From NCBI RefSeq assembly GCF_002042965.1, contig NZ_MZNT01000013.1:1-64000 (forward strand): a stretch of DNA of 64,000 nt, in the 5' to 3' direction. This DNA is from Paenibacillus sp. 32352. Its GTDB lineage: Bacteria > Bacillota > Bacilli > Paenibacillales > NBRC-103111. How positions within the stretch are numbered: the first letter of the stretch is position 1; the number at the start of each line of letters is the position of its first letter. The position numbers and the translations under genes are program-made. This document shows positions 1 to 8,131 of this stretch, one piece after another. The notes under the pieces are model-generated. The model did no database searches and was not told the origin of the DNA. It saw only the letters and a program-made list of their open reading frames with translations.

Positions 1-83
1 TCCCCGAAGGGACCGCTCGACTTGCATGTATTAGGCACGCCGCCAGCGTTCGTCCTGAGCCAGGATCAAACTCTCCATTAAAG
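1..83 (-). rRNA. rrs: 16S ribosomal RNA, 5' end only (gene runs off the window)
   Basis: Read on the minus strand, the first bases contain the near-universal 16S 5' region: GAGAGTTTGATCCTGGCTCAG, followed by the GACGAACGCTGGCGGCGTGC and CATGCAAGTCGAGCGG blocks. The mature 5' end should lie near position 82-83, just upstream of ATGGAGAG. Only about 83 bases are present; the rest lies before position 1. A small UUCG-loop hairpin (GATCAC/GTGATC arms, about 83-100) sits immediately upstream and may be part of the processing stem. Confidence 0.97.
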
Positions 84-180
84 TGATCACCGAAGTGATC
101 TATAATAGAGCTTGTCTTAAGCTCAAAATTCAATGCTAGCGAGAATTTTCATTCTCTGTTCAAACATTCACTCGTTGTTC

Positions 181-199
181 AGTTTTCAAAGGACAATGT
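181..199 (-). promoter_or_regulatory. BoxA-like antitermination element in rRNA leader
   Basis: The minus strand reads TGTCCTTTGAAAACTG, close to the boxA-type leader sequence (TGTTCTTTGAAAACT) found before Bacillota rRNA genes. It lies between the promoters and the 16S 5' end, as expected for Nus-dependent antitermination. The call rests on the motif and its position only. Confidence 0.55.
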
Positions 200-273
200 C
201 TCGACAAAACTTCATTACTTTTGTAATTTTCATCTTGTCATTTCGTGTCGCTTTGTTTAGCAGCGACTTTCTT

Positions 274-303
274 AATATATCACATTCACCCATCTTAATG
301 CAA
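274..303 (-). promoter_or_regulatory. rRNA promoter P2
   Basis: On the minus strand, TTGCAT (298-303) and TATATT (274-279) are separated by 18 bases. The start site would fall near 267, about 185 bases upstream of the 16S 5' end. It lies in tandem with P1, the usual arrangement of Bacillota rRNA operons. Confidence 0.55.
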
Positions 304-379
304 GCTTTTTTTGAAATTTATTTTTCTTATTAAGCTTGATTTGTTTCGGATGTGTTTGCCGTTTTTAGCGGCGAGAGTT

Positions 380-409
380 AATGTATCATAGGCTTATATA
401 TAAAGTCAA
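380..409 (-). promoter_or_regulatory. rRNA promoter P1
   Basis: On the minus strand, TTGACT (404-409) and TACATT (380-385) are separated by 18 bases, with AT-rich sequence upstream. It lies about 105 bases upstream of P2. Confidence 0.55.
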
Positions 410-478
410 GCGTTATTTTGAAAAAATATTCAGCGAATCATCTTCCAAGGCAGATGCTTTCTTTTCGATAGCTTACAG

Positions 479-511
479 AAAAAAAGAAGCACGCCTGTCT
501 AAACCAGACGT
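479..511 (-). terminator. Intrinsic terminator after thiG
   Basis: On the minus strand a 7-bp stem (arms ACGTCTG and CAGGCGT, one G-T pair) is followed by GCTTCTTTTTTTC. It lies about 30 bases past the thiG stop and separates thiSG from the rRNA promoters. Confidence 0.7.
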
Positions 512-542
512 ACTCCCTTCAGGCTTCGAATACAAGCTCAAG

Positions 543-1316
543 CTATTCGATCATTCCTTCGACCGGGCTGCTTGCAGAGGCATATCTCTTTTTAGGAATG
601 CGCCCCGCCATAAATCCTTTACGTCCCGCAATGACAGCCAGTTTGAATGCTTCCGCCATGAGAACCGGATCCTGAGCGCCGGCGACAGCCGTGTTCAGAA
701 GTACGCCATCGGCACCCAGCTCCATTGCCAATGCAGCATCTGCCGGACCGCCTATACCCGCGTCAACGATTACAGGAACTTTCGCTTCTTCGATAATAAA
801 GCGAAGCTGATTCGGATTGGCAATGCCCTGTCCCGAACCGATAGGTGAAGCTCCAGGCATAACTGCAGCGGCTCCCGCTTCCTGCAGCTTGCGCGCCAGA
901 ATTGGATCGTCCGAGGTATACGGCAGCACGATGAAGCCAAGGTCCACCAGTATTTTCGTAGCTTCTAGCGTTCCGATAGGGTCCGGCAGCAGAGTCTTCG
1001 GATCACCGATGACTTCCACCTTAATCATGTCGCACAGGCCCGATGCCTTGGCCAGCTTTGCAATACGAACGGCTTCTTCTACAGTATAAGCGCCCGCCGT
1101 GTTAGGGAGAAGCGTAAACTTTTTTAAATCCAGCGTCTCCAGGAAATTAGGAGCTTCCGGGTTATCGATAGGCAGACGGCGAATAGCGAAGGTAAGAACA
1201 TCCGCTTCGGAAGCCTGAACGGCTTGGTTTTGAATATCCAGCGAAGTGAATTTGCCTGTACCTAGCAGCAATCTGGATTTGAATTCATAGGGGCCGATTT
1301 TTAACACGTCATTCAT
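543..1316 (-). CDS. thiG: Thiazole synthase ThiG
   Basis: ThiG (257 aa, normal length) is a cytosolic TIM-barrel enzyme. It condenses 1-deoxy-D-xylulose 5-phosphate, dehydroglycine and the ThiS thiocarboxylate sulfur into the thiazole phosphate of thiamine. The start MNDVLKIGPYEFKSRLLLGTG and the segment MIKVEVIGDPKTLLPDP are typical of the family; K99 is the likely Schiff-base lysine. The C-terminal glycine-rich phosphate-binding segments (VDAGIGGPADA, GADGVLLNTAVA) are present. A GGAGG site lies 9 bases before the ATG. It follows thiS with a 57-base gap in a riboswitch-controlled unit. No thiF, thiO/thiH or thiD is next to it, so these must be elsewhere. Confidence 0.97.
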   Translation of the reverse strand: MNDVLKIGPYEFKSRLLLGTGKFTSLDIQNQAVQASEADVLTFAIRRLPIDNPEAPNFLETLDLKKFTLLPNTAGAYTVEEAVRIAKLAKASGLCDMIKVEVIGDPKTLLPDPIGTLEATKILVDLGFIVLPYTSDDPILARKLQEAGAAAVMPGASPIGSGQGIANPNQLRFIIEEAKVPVIVDAGIGGPADAALAMELGADGVLLNTAVAGAQDPVLMAEAFKLAVIAGRKGFMAGRIPKKRYASASSPVEGMIE

Positions 1317-1373
1317 TTGTACAAACCTCCATTAATATGAATGTGCAAGCAAGTATAACGGGCAAATCAATCC

Positions 1374-1574
1374 TTAACCCCCGCCTACAAAGTGAACAAT
1401 TTCAAGAGAGTCGCCTTCCTTGAGAGCCGTATTGGCATACTCGCTGCGCTCGATAATGTCCCGATTCAGCTCGATGACCAGTATTTTTTGCTCAAGTTTG
1501 AAAACAGTAAGCAGCTCGGCAACATTCGTTACCTGATCTACTTCTCTCGCTTCCCCGTTAATGATCAGTCTCAC
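1374..1574 (-). CDS. thiS: Sulfur carrier protein ThiS
   Basis: This 66-residue ubiquitin-fold protein ends in the required Gly-Gly tail (FVGGG). The tail is adenylated and thiocarboxylated to supply sulfur to ThiG. The start is GTG (MRLIINGEAREVD); an in-frame extension upstream would run into the riboswitch/terminator and is not protein-like. The Shine-Dalgarno sequence is weak and GT-rich. It is the first gene of the thiSG unit, lying directly behind the TPP riboswitch terminator. Confidence 0.92.
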   Translation of the reverse strand: MRLIINGEAREVDQVTNVAELLTVFKLEQKILVIELNRDIIERSEYANTALKEGDSLEIVHFVGGG

Positions 1575-1609
1575 ACCACCACACCACGCTTTCCAGGTAA
1601 AATTGACAA

Positions 1610-1642
1610 CAAAAAAAGCCAACCGCGCACAAGAGGTTGACT
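1610..1642 (-). terminator. Riboswitch expression-platform terminator
   Basis: On the minus strand an 8-bp stem (AGTCAACC with GGTTGGCT, one wobble) is followed by seven T. It lies between the TPP aptamer and thiS, so it is the likely switchable terminator. Confidence 0.8.
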
Positions 1643-1681
1643 TGGTGTAAATATGCCGAAAACAGCATCTTACGTTCGTCC

Positions 1682-1800
1682 ACTTCCCTACGCTGGTATC
1701 ATCCAGAAGCATGCCGCACAAGACATGCCATAATCAGGTTCCAAGGGTCAAGAAAAAGCTTTCTTATCTCAGCCTCGCGATAAAAGGCTCCCCTAGTGGT
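1682..1800 (-). promoter_or_regulatory. TPP (thiamine pyrophosphate) riboswitch
   Basis: The minus strand carries the conserved THI-element blocks in order: AGGGGAGCC, GGCTGAGAT, GACCCTTGGAACCTGATTATG, then ACCAGCGTAGGGAAGTGG. These are the pyrimidine-sensor and pyrophosphate-sensor helices of the TPP aptamer. With the terminator at 1610-1642 this indicates transcriptional repression of thiSG when TPP is plentiful. Confidence 0.95.
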
Positions 1801-1854
1801 TATTCAATTGAGTATAAGTATAGCAGAAACTGCTGTTTTTGTCGCTTGGATTCC

Positions 1855-2724
1855 TTATTTCGTTGTGTACCGTAATTCCAGCTGGGATACTTCTTCGTCC
1901 AATGTATAGATAATTTCCTTGGCCAGCGATTTCTTCACCAGCTTGTTCAGGATAAGCGGAAGCTCGAACCGAATGTCGGACAGCTTCTCACACTGCTGAA
2001 GCTCGGCTAGGCTCTAGGCTTCTTCACGGCCGGACAATAGGGAGAGCAAGAGGCCGCAGCATCTCTCCATCTTGGACATGACGGAAAATTCGCAAGCAAG
2101 AAGCACTAGCTGGACGCGCTGCTTGAGCGTTTCATTGCTTAGCGTAAGCTCCTCATACAACTTGTATACTCCGGGATTAATCGTTTTTACCTGACGCCAG
2201 ACGGTAATTTCGGGATGGCTTCCCGCTTCGATAATAACAATTCTCGCCCAATGATGGAGCGCCTCGAGAATGTTATTGTACGCATCCAGCAGATGGTCCT
2301 CCAAAATATATTCTTTACTCTCCATATATTTGCGCAAAAATCTGGAGAATTCTATTAACAGCTTGTGCTCTCTCATTTCCGACGGAAATTCCAGCATCCG
2401 ATGCCGCAAACCTTCTAAATACGTATTCCGATCCAGAAGAATCTCTCCCTTTAAGATCCAGTAAATGAGGTTGCGGTGCTCTCCGTGCAGCATAAGCTGA
2501 TGAATTGCAGACGGAGTAAACCATCTTTCTTGTATACGGCAGTCGTCTTTTATATAATGATACTGTTGATCAGTTTGCAGGCCCTCTTTTACAATGACTA
2601 GCAACAGGAGATCGAATCCGTCCGTGATTGCAGAAAACATTGACGGATTATCGACCGCCAATATACTCATGACTGCATCATCTTCCCGGAGCCTGGCAAT
2701 CCTTTGTTTCTTTAGGGCGTTCAT
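1855..2724 (-). pseudogene. ygxA: YgxA-like nucleotidyltransferase-like protein, interrupted by an in-frame TAG
   Basis: The first open stretch (2014-2724) encodes 236 residues resembling Bacillus YgxA, a conserved nucleotidyltransferase-like protein of unknown biochemical role next to rRNA genes. The frame does not end naturally at the TAG (2014-2016). Reading on in the same frame gives 52 more residues with good coding character (SLAELQQCEKLSDIRFELPL...) to a TAA at 1855-1857, for about 289 residues in all, close to what I recall for YgxA. The gene is therefore probably full length but for one amber codon: a recent nonsense mutation, a sequencing error or, less likely, readthrough. It is divergent from ygzB, as in Bacillus. 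Confidence 0.72.
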
Positions 2725-2841
2725 CGCCGCAGCCTCCTACATAACATTCCATGATACTTCTTATTTCTACATTAGTAGGCGGTTTCCTGCATCATTTCAG
2801 TGACAAATTTCACATTTTATCTAAAGAAAGAAGTGACACCC

Positions 2842-3189
2842 GTGATATTAAAATCCAGTAAAGTTAATGAATTCCGGTTATGGGGACTGCTGCTGACCAT
2901 GGGAGGCATGCTGCTGATGATCGTGGGGTTGGCAGGCATTGTTTTTAACTGGGGCGTAGCAGGCAAGATTATCGCCGGTATATGTATGGTCATCGGAGCT
3001 ATCTCCATGCTGGCCAGCATGGGAGTGTATTTCTGGGCCGGTATGATGTCTACCAGCACCACCGTTGTCGAATGCCCCGAATGCGGCAAGGCTACCAAAA
3101 TTCTCGGTAAAACGGACCGCTGCATGTTCTGCAAAACGATCCTGTCTCTGGATCCCCAGCACGACCCGAATGCCAAAGCCAATCTCTAA
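2842..3189 (+). CDS. ygzB: YgzB/UPF0295 family membrane protein
   Basis: A small membrane protein of about 115 residues. It has two hydrophobic segments (WGLLLTMGGMLLMIVGLAG and IIAGICMVIGAISMLASMGVYFWAGM) followed by a cytosolic zinc-ribbon-like tail with CPECGKATKILGKTDRCMFC. This matches Bacillus YgzB, whose function is unknown. The start is uncertain: GTG codons at 2800, 2833 and 2842 are in frame. The one at 2842 is preferred because purine-rich GAAAGAAG precedes it and the length then matches the family. It neighbours ygxA and perR as in Bacillus. Confidence 0.85.
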   Translation: MILKSSKVNEFRLWGLLLTMGGMLLMIVGLAGIVFNWGVAGKIIAGICMVIGAISMLASMGVYFWAGMMSTSTTVVECPECGKATKILGKTDRCMFCKTILSLDPQHDPNAKANL

Positions 3190-3204
3190 CAGCCGAAACA
3201 AAGA

Positions 3205-3257
3205 AAACTGGCTCCTTTCCCTACCTGCATGAGGTGAGAAAGGAAGCCAGTTTTTTT
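3205..3257. terminator. Bidirectional terminator between ygzB and the GH18 gene
   Basis: A long stem (AAACTGGCTCCTTTC pairing with GAAAGGAAGCCAGTTT) has seven T on the plus strand and TTTTCTTTG on the minus strand. It lies between two convergent genes. Confidence 0.8.
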
Positions 3258-3263
3258 GTCCGG

Positions 3264-5012
3264 TTATGGCTTTTTGTTAAGCTCTGTCTTTATAAGCTCC
3301 CATATAGCCGGGTTCTCGTAGCCTCTGCGCCAAGTGGCCACTCCGGCAAGCTGGTATTTATTAACGATATCCATCCGCGCTTTCATGGATACCTCATCCT
3401 CCAGCCATATACGGTTCAGCTTGTCGCCTTCCTTGTACTCGACATAGTTTTGACCGACCTCCGGCAGGAACACAGGCGTCAGATTTTTCTCTTTGATCGT
3501 TCTTTGCGGATTATCCATATAGACCGATCTCGAACTTACCTTCTTCTTGCCGTCAACGACCTCCTCCGTCCAGATCCGGGTATAGAAGGGAACGCCCAGC
3601 ACTAGCTTAGAGGCCGGAATCTGGTCCTCCTTCATCAGCTTCACTACGTTCTTCTCCACCCAAGGAAGCGAGGAGACAGAACCTGCGGTAGGGCTGCTGG
3701 CCCAGTATTCGTCATAGGCCATAATCATCATGTAGTCCAAAGAATCTATAAGAGCTTTCCGGTCATAAAAGGCCGACCACATCTCGCTTGAAGACTTCGG
3801 CGTAACATCCATCGATACGACGAGTCCCTGTTCATGCATTAACGGCACCATTTCGCGGACGAATTGGACCAGGTTTTCTTTATCCTTAGTATTTACATTT
3901 TCAAAATCGATATTAATGCCCTGTAAGGAATATAATTGCGCAAAGCTTAGAAGCTGCTTGATCATCTTCATTCTTTTATCGTAGGTCGACAATGCTTCTG
4001 TCGTGCGTTTCGGATCAAATCCATTGCTGAACAGCGCCCAAATATGATAGTTTTGGCTGTGCGCCCACTTGACATAGGCCGGATCAACAATGTTCTTCAA
4101 GTTGCCCTGACCGTCATCGATATGAAACCAGGTAGGGCTAACCACATTCAAGCCGGGCATAGGCGGAAATTTGGACGTATCCGGGCTTTTTGGTGTCGTT
4201 ACCTGCTCCCAGGTCATATTGATCTTCCCGCCCTCCAACTTCGGCGCTACAAAGCTTGGAGGCTGCTCCTGCTTAGGGACCTTTTCCACATGATCGGACA
4301 ACAAATGGTCCTTTTTGACGTAGCCCATATACCCGTTCTTCAGCTGCACATGGTACCACTCTTCCTCCTCGCCCCAGATCATAACGTCCTCTCCCTGCTT
4401 TAAATCAGCAAGAATCGGAGATTTAATGGACATCTCCTTGCGCATCGGAATCGTTTTGTCCGGCTTGTTCGGATACGATACCGTCTTGCCCCAGTTGAGT
4501 TCGTCCCCTTCCTTCACAAGGATCACAGCGCCGGTGTCCTGGGACTCCCGCAATTCTATCCCGTAAAGCTGCTTTAAAGGCTCCATGGGCAGATACAGGG
4601 TTCCGTTTACTTTTTCCAGAGGAAACTTCAGGTTGAAGGGCTTCTCATTAATCGTTCCGGTCAACTGGCTTGTCCTCAAGCGAACTACCTTGTCCTGCGT
4701 CGTGATAATGGTCGAATCACTCGATTCCTCGTACAGCATCATCGGATCTATTAATTCCTTGGCTAAGGCAAAGGGCAGCTTCAAGCTCTCTTCCTTCCCC
4801 GAGGCCGGCTCATCATATAAAACGCCTTTATAGAAGATCGGCTTCGCGATTCCCTCGAAGGAGGGTTCCTCATGCCGGCTGGTCGGAACATATTTGTCCC
4901 AGTACACTACAGCCGCGGCTCCGAGTAATACGGCGAACAATAGCGTCCATATGCGCCATTTTTTCGACCTTTTTCTCGTCGTTCTATGATTCATCATCAA
5001 ATCCGGTTCCAT
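3264..5012 (-). CDS. Glycoside hydrolase family 18 protein with N-terminal anchor and SH3-like domain
   Basis: This 582-residue protein has a signal-anchor (about 20-38), a region resembling a copper-amine-oxidase-N-like fold (about 55-170), a bacterial SH3 domain (about 183-240) and a GH18 TIM barrel (about 285-580). The GH18 motif GINIDFEN is intact, with D369 and the acid/base E371. Such proteins act on chitin-like or cortex peptidoglycan glycans; Bacillus relatives are germination or spore-surface N-acetylglucosaminidases. It should be exported but membrane-tethered. Its own promoter lies at 5120-5149. In Bacillus, perR and ygzB are neighbours, so this gene looks inserted between them. 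Confidence 0.85.
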   Translation of the reverse strand: MEPDLMMNHRTTRKRSKKWRIWTLLFAVLLGAAAVVYWDKYVPTSRHEEPSFEGIAKPIFYKGVLYDEPASGKEESLKLPFALAKELIDPMMLYEESSDSTIITTQDKVVRLRTSQLTGTINEKPFNLKFPLEKVNGTLYLPMEPLKQLYGIELRESQDTGAVILVKEGDELNWGKTVSYPNKPDKTIPMRKEMSIKSPILADLKQGEDVMIWGEEEEWYHVQLKNGYMGYVKKDHLLSDHVEKVPKQEQPPSFVAPKLEGGKINMTWEQVTTPKSPDTSKFPPMPGLNVVSPTWFHIDDGQGNLKNIVDPAYVKWAHSQNYHIWALFSNGFDPKRTTEALSTYDKRMKMIKQLLSFAQLYSLQGINIDFENVNTKDKENLVQFVREMVPLMHEQGLVVSMDVTPKSSSEMWSAFYDRKALIDSLDYMMIMAYDEYWASSPTAGSVSSLPWVEKNVVKLMKEDQIPASKLVLGVPFYTRIWTEEVVDGKKKVSSRSVYMDNPQRTIKEKNLTPVFLPEVGQNYVEYKEGDKLNRIWLEDEVSMKARMDIVNKYQLAGVATWRRGYENPAIWELIKTELNKKP

Positions 5013-5081
5013 TGCTTCACTCCCATGGCGACTCTAGTCATCGCTCAAATCTAGTACTAGTTTAACAAAAAAGACGCACTG

Positions 5082-5109
5082 AAAGCCACTTGATTGCCAA
5101 GCAGGCTTT
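5082..5109 (-). terminator. Possible weak terminator after perR
   Basis: On the minus strand AAAGCC/GGCTTT and CTTG/CAAG arms form an interrupted stem. A run of six T follows only after nine other bases. It may end perR transcripts, but it lies just downstream of the GH18 promoter and could also affect that transcript. Confidence 0.35.
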
Positions 5110-5119
5110 AAGCACGTCC

Positions 5120-5149
5120 ATTATACCTTATATTAGTAGAATGTTCCAA
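5120..5149 (-). promoter_or_regulatory. Promoter of the GH18 gene
   Basis: On the minus strand, TTGGAA (5144-5149) and a perfect TATAAT (5120-5125) are separated by 18 bases. The element lies in the last bases before the perR stop codon and points to the GH18 gene. Confidence 0.5.
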
Positions 5150-5150
5150 T

Positions 5151-5588
5151 TTACGACAGTTGCCGGGCTCCGGCACAATCCGAGCAGATCCCATAAACTT
5201 CGACACGGTGGCTTTTCACCAAAAACCCTGTCTCTATCCCGGCCGTTTTCTCCAAATCATCCAGCGGCTTGTAGGAAAAGTCGACGAGCTTGCCGCATTC
5301 CTCACAGAGCGCATGGTAATGATCCGACATATCCGCATCAAACCGGCTTGAATGATCGCCGTAGGTCATCTCACGAACCAGTCCGACCTCGATAAATACT
5401 TTGAGATTGTTGTATACCGTTGCAACACTCATGCTAGGAAACCGGGGCGCCAGCGCCTTATAGATCTCGTCAGCCGTCGGATGCGTCATCGTATTTAATA
5501 AATAGGCCAGAATAGCATGTCTTTGCGGGGTCATGCGTACGCCTGTCGATTTCAATTTGTGCAACGCTTGCTCCAATCGTGAATCCAT
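5151..5588 (-). CDS. perR: Peroxide-responsive Fur-family repressor PerR
   Basis: PerR (145 aa) is a dimeric metal-dependent repressor that senses H2O2 by oxidation of histidines and controls catalase, ahp, heme and iron genes. It has an N-terminal winged helix (MTPQRHAILAYL...VATVYNNLKVF) and the regulatory Fe/Mn ligands H36, D84, H90, H92 and D103. The structural zinc cysteines are C95, C98, C135 and C138. The Asp ligand in FDAD distinguishes PerR from Fur and Zur. The neighbourhood with ygzB and ygxA supports the call. Confidence 0.95.
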   Translation of the reverse strand: MDSRLEQALHKLKSTGVRMTPQRHAILAYLLNTMTHPTADEIYKALAPRFPSMSVATVYNNLKVFIEVGLVREMTYGDHSSRFDADMSDHYHALCEECGKLVDFSYKPLDDLEKTAGIETGFLVKSHRVEVYGICSDCAGARQLS

Positions 5589-5627
5589 GCTGTCTCACCG
5601 CCTAATCCGATAAAAGGGTATCGATTT

Positions 5628-5657
5628 ATTTTACGCGGCTTTATTTACATTTGTCAA
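5628..5657 (-). promoter_or_regulatory. perR promoter
   Basis: On the minus strand, TTGACA (5652-5657) and TAAAAT (5628-5633) are separated by 18 bases, about 40 bases before the perR start. I could not find a convincing Per box overlapping it. Confidence 0.55.
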
Positions 5658-5690
5658 TGAAGTTACAGGATAGCTGAAAAAAAGAACGTG

Positions 5691-6944
5691 CTACTCCGTT
5701 TTTTGAATATCGATAGTTCCACTCGTATCCAAATGTATTTTATGTTTTCCCGTACCGACAACTCCTTCGATCGACTTCTTATTAATTTGCATCGGAATCG
5801 CCGAATGAATACTGTCTCTCTCCCCTTCTCCTTTGAGAGTGTAGTCTCCGTTAGGGGGCAGTACCAGCTTGATGCCGCCATGAGTCGTCTCGATATCCCA
5901 ATCCCCGTTAATAACGCGGCTCGCAACTTGTACGGAGCCATTCGTTGTGTCTGCCTTTAATCCGCCGGGTACATCCTGGATCTGAATATTTCCGTTCGTT
6001 GTTTTGGCAGCTATGGTACCGTTAACCTGATTCAAGGTAAGGCTGCCGTTGGTCGATGTCAGCTTCACATCCCCCTGATGATCCTGCACCTCCAGCACGC
6101 CGTTGGTTGAATCCAGCTTCATGCTTCCTTGGGTCTTTACAGCTGCGATGCGGGCATTGGTGGATCGAAGCTCTATGTTATCGGCCCGGATGGAAGCAGC
6201 CTGGATTTCTCCATTGGTCGTCCTGGCCTTCAGCTCCCGCTTGAAAGCCAATTGTTCCGCGGTGATGGAGCCGTTACTTGTCTCCAGATCCATGTCGAGC
6301 TTGATTTGCTGCGGCAGGCTGATCACCAGATCAGTGCGCGCCTTGCGCTGCTGCCAGAACCCGCCTCCGTACTCTGCTCCTGTGGAGGTTAACGTCAGCT
6401 CATGTCCTTGAACCCGCTGCTCCAACCGCGCCTCGGAAGCAATTCGCTTGGCCTCCTGCTCGTCATCCACGGCCACGTACACGGTCGTTTCAATTTGAAG
6501 CTTATCCGTAGTTCCCTGCTTTAGAACGACATTGCCCGAAGGGTTATTAACCGTTACCTTATCCACCCCGCTGGCCAACACGATTTCAGTCGTTCCCTGT
6601 TCAAATTTGTGTCCATCCCCTTGGGTGAAGGAAAGCACCGCATCTCCCAAATTGAGATTGGCCGACCAATTGCGGAACAGCGCGGCGGACTGCGTGCTGC
6701 CAATGACAATAGCGGAGAGGATAACCGCAATAATGACGCCGCCTAGATCCAGCTTCAGCTGCTTGTCGCTGTCTCCGTATTTCATATTAAATAAAATATA
6801 CTCAACGCCCAAAGCTACAAACAATACGGGCCACCAGTTAACAAGAAGCGCTGTCCACTGCGATCCCATGTACTGATCGGCAATTACCGCCGCCCCGACT
6901 AAAACCAGAAGCAGCGCAGCCGTGTAACGTCCTGCTTTTCGCAT
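5691..6944 (-). CDS. LiaG-like/DUF4097 membrane-anchored beta-repeat protein
   Basis: This 417-residue protein has an N-terminal pair of hydrophobic segments (about 7-24 and 32-54) and a third near 68-86. A long beta-helix-like region follows (about 215-400), made of short repeats built on TTNG/STNG (ETSNGSI, RTTNGEI, DSTNGVL, TSTNGSL, KTTNGNI, DTTNGSV). Such DUF4097 repeats occur in LiaG and envelope-stress operons; the biochemical role is unknown. It should face the outside of the membrane. It is the last gene of the ECF sigma operon, 21 bases behind the TM2-type protein, so it is likely part of an envelope-stress response. Confidence 0.75.
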   Translation of the reverse strand: MRKAGRYTAALLLVLVGAAVIADQYMGSQWTALLVNWWPVLFVALGVEYILFNMKYGDSDKQLKLDLGGVIIAVILSAIVIGSTQSAALFRNWSANLNLGDAVLSFTQGDGHKFEQGTTEIVLASGVDKVTVNNPSGNVVLKQGTTDKLQIETTVYVAVDDEQEAKRIASEARLEQRVQGHELTLTSTGAEYGGGFWQQRKARTDLVISLPQQIKLDMDLETSNGSITAEQLAFKRELKARTTNGEIQAASIRADNIELRSTNARIAAVKTQGSMKLDSTNGVLEVQDHQGDVKLTSTNGSLTLNQVNGTIAAKTTNGNIQIQDVPGGLKADTTNGSVQVASRVINGDWDIETTHGGIKLVLPPNGDYTLKGEGERDSIHSAIPMQINKKSIEGVVGTGKHKIHLDTSGTIDIQKTE

Positions 6945-6965
6945 CGTACGTTCTCCTTCTTGTCT

Positions 6966-7586
6966 TTATTTTTTCGTAGATTCCTTCAAAAACATCACGA
7001 CGCCTACAACAATAAGCACAACAGCACCGATAGAGGACCCGAGCAGCTCAAAAATCCGGTTCAGCCAGGCCGGCTTACTGCTTACAAGAAACAGGAATAC
7101 GCCCCCGATAATCAACAAGTAGCCGATCGTGCTGCCTTTTGGACCTTTGGATGACCTTTTGCTGCCCACGGTATCCATCGTATCGGAATAAAGCCCGCCC
7201 CACCCGGAATTGACTTTGTCGGTCTGTTGAAGCGCATCAAAAATGTTGTAGAAATAAATGACCGGGATGAACAAGGAAAATAATACGATCAACGGAATGC
7301 TTGCACTTGCATTGGTCGCAAAAAACACAATGGCGAAAATATCTGCAATCAGTAGAAGCATCAGCATCATACCCCGCTGCATCAACCCAAGATACAGTTG
7401 GCCCGTGCCTGGAATCAAAAATGAGAGCAGGCAGGCTACAAGCTTGCTTTTTCGCGGGGCCGCGCGAAACGGGTCGTAAGGAGGCTGATTAGGAGGCACC
7501 TGGTTCCATCGCTCCATTCGCTCCCTCAAAAACGCGTCTTCCTTTTCTTCTTCATTTAAAAACGGCTGCTTGCGCTGCTCCTCCAT
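6966..7586 (-). CDS. TM2-like multi-span membrane protein
   Basis: The 206-residue protein has a charged, proline-rich cytosolic N-terminus (1-45) and about five hydrophobic segments. The first carries the signature LLSFLIPGTGQLYLGLMQRG, seen in TM2-type and related small membrane proteins with no established activity. It lies 71 bases downstream of the anti-sigma gene and 21 bases upstream of the DUF4097 gene. It is therefore likely to be regulated by, or to modulate, the sigma/anti-sigma pair. Confidence 0.65.
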   Translation of the reverse strand: MEEQRKQPFLNEEEKEDAFLRERMERWNQVPPNQPPYDPFRAAPRKSKLVACLLSFLIPGTGQLYLGLMQRGMMLMLLLIADIFAIVFFATNASASIPLIVLFSLFIPVIYFYNIFDALQQTDKVNSGWGGLYSDTMDTVGSKRSSKGPKGSTIGYLLIIGGVFLFLVSSKPAWLNRIFELLGSSIGAVVLIVVGVVMFLKESTKK

Positions 7587-7657
7587 ATACGATTAACCTC
7601 CATTCGTTCAAATGAACTGATTCGATGCTCATATTGTTAAGCTCTCCAATGGACTTG

Positions 7658-8131
7658 CTAAGAAAATAATAACTGGACGGAAAGTTGATGTACGATCCAT
7701 CCCAATGCGGCAACCTTGCTTTGGACGTCGTCCCCCCACTGCTCCGCATTAATGGACATGATTTTACCCAGGACCCCTGAGGAGATGAACACGTAGGTCG
7801 CTGCCGTAGCCACCAATCCGTGCACCAATTCATTATGCCATCTTCCTTTGGCTTTGGAAGCATGACGGGCAGCAGCGGCTGCTCGAAGGGTTTGCTCCCG
7901 GGACTCTCTCCCAATGGCCCCCATGACTTTGTCCGTCAATTCCTCCGGCGCCTGGAGCAGAGGCACTTGATCCAATAGAGACTCCATGTCAAGATAAGCG
8001 CGGAGCCGTGTCCGGCAGTCGGGGCAGCCTTGGATGTGCCGTCCGATCTTCTTCAATTCCAGCTCAGAACAGGCGCTATTTAGAAATCGTAGCAGATGAT
8101 GATCGTCCGGATGCAGATAGCTTTTGTTCAT
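7658..8131 (-). CDS. Anti-sigma factor with zinc-binding (ZAS) motif
   Basis: The 157-residue protein has an N-terminal HxxxCxxC zinc anti-sigma motif (H32, C36, C39 in RHIQGCPDC), a linker and one membrane segment (about 104-124, VHGLVATAATYVFISSGVLG). A short C-terminal part is predicted outside. It should hold the upstream ECF sigma factor inactive at the membrane. The start is firm: a GGAGG site lies 8 bases before the ATG, although the ATG is inside the sigma gene (56-base overlap). The extracytosolic part is short, so signal sensing may depend on the other operon products. Confidence 0.85.
   Translation of the reverse strand: MNKSYLHPDDHHLLRFLNSACSELELKKIGRHIQGCPDCRTRLRAYLDMESLLDQVPLLQAPEELTDKVMGAIGRESREQTLRAAAAARHASKAKGRWHNELVHGLVATAATYVFISSGVLGKIMSINAEQWGDDVQSKVAALGWIVHQLSVQLLFS

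Noticed and set aside
133..333. Plus-strand 66-codon ORF in the rRNA leader
   Set aside because: It lies antisense to the rRNA leader and promoters and has an implausible composition.
381..848. Plus-strand ORF of 155 codons
   Set aside because: It overlaps thiG and its terminator in antisense; no ribosome site; composition is that of a shadow frame.
5590..5690. Per box at the perR promoter
   Set aside because: No TTATAATnATTATAA-like dyad of reasonable quality is visible.
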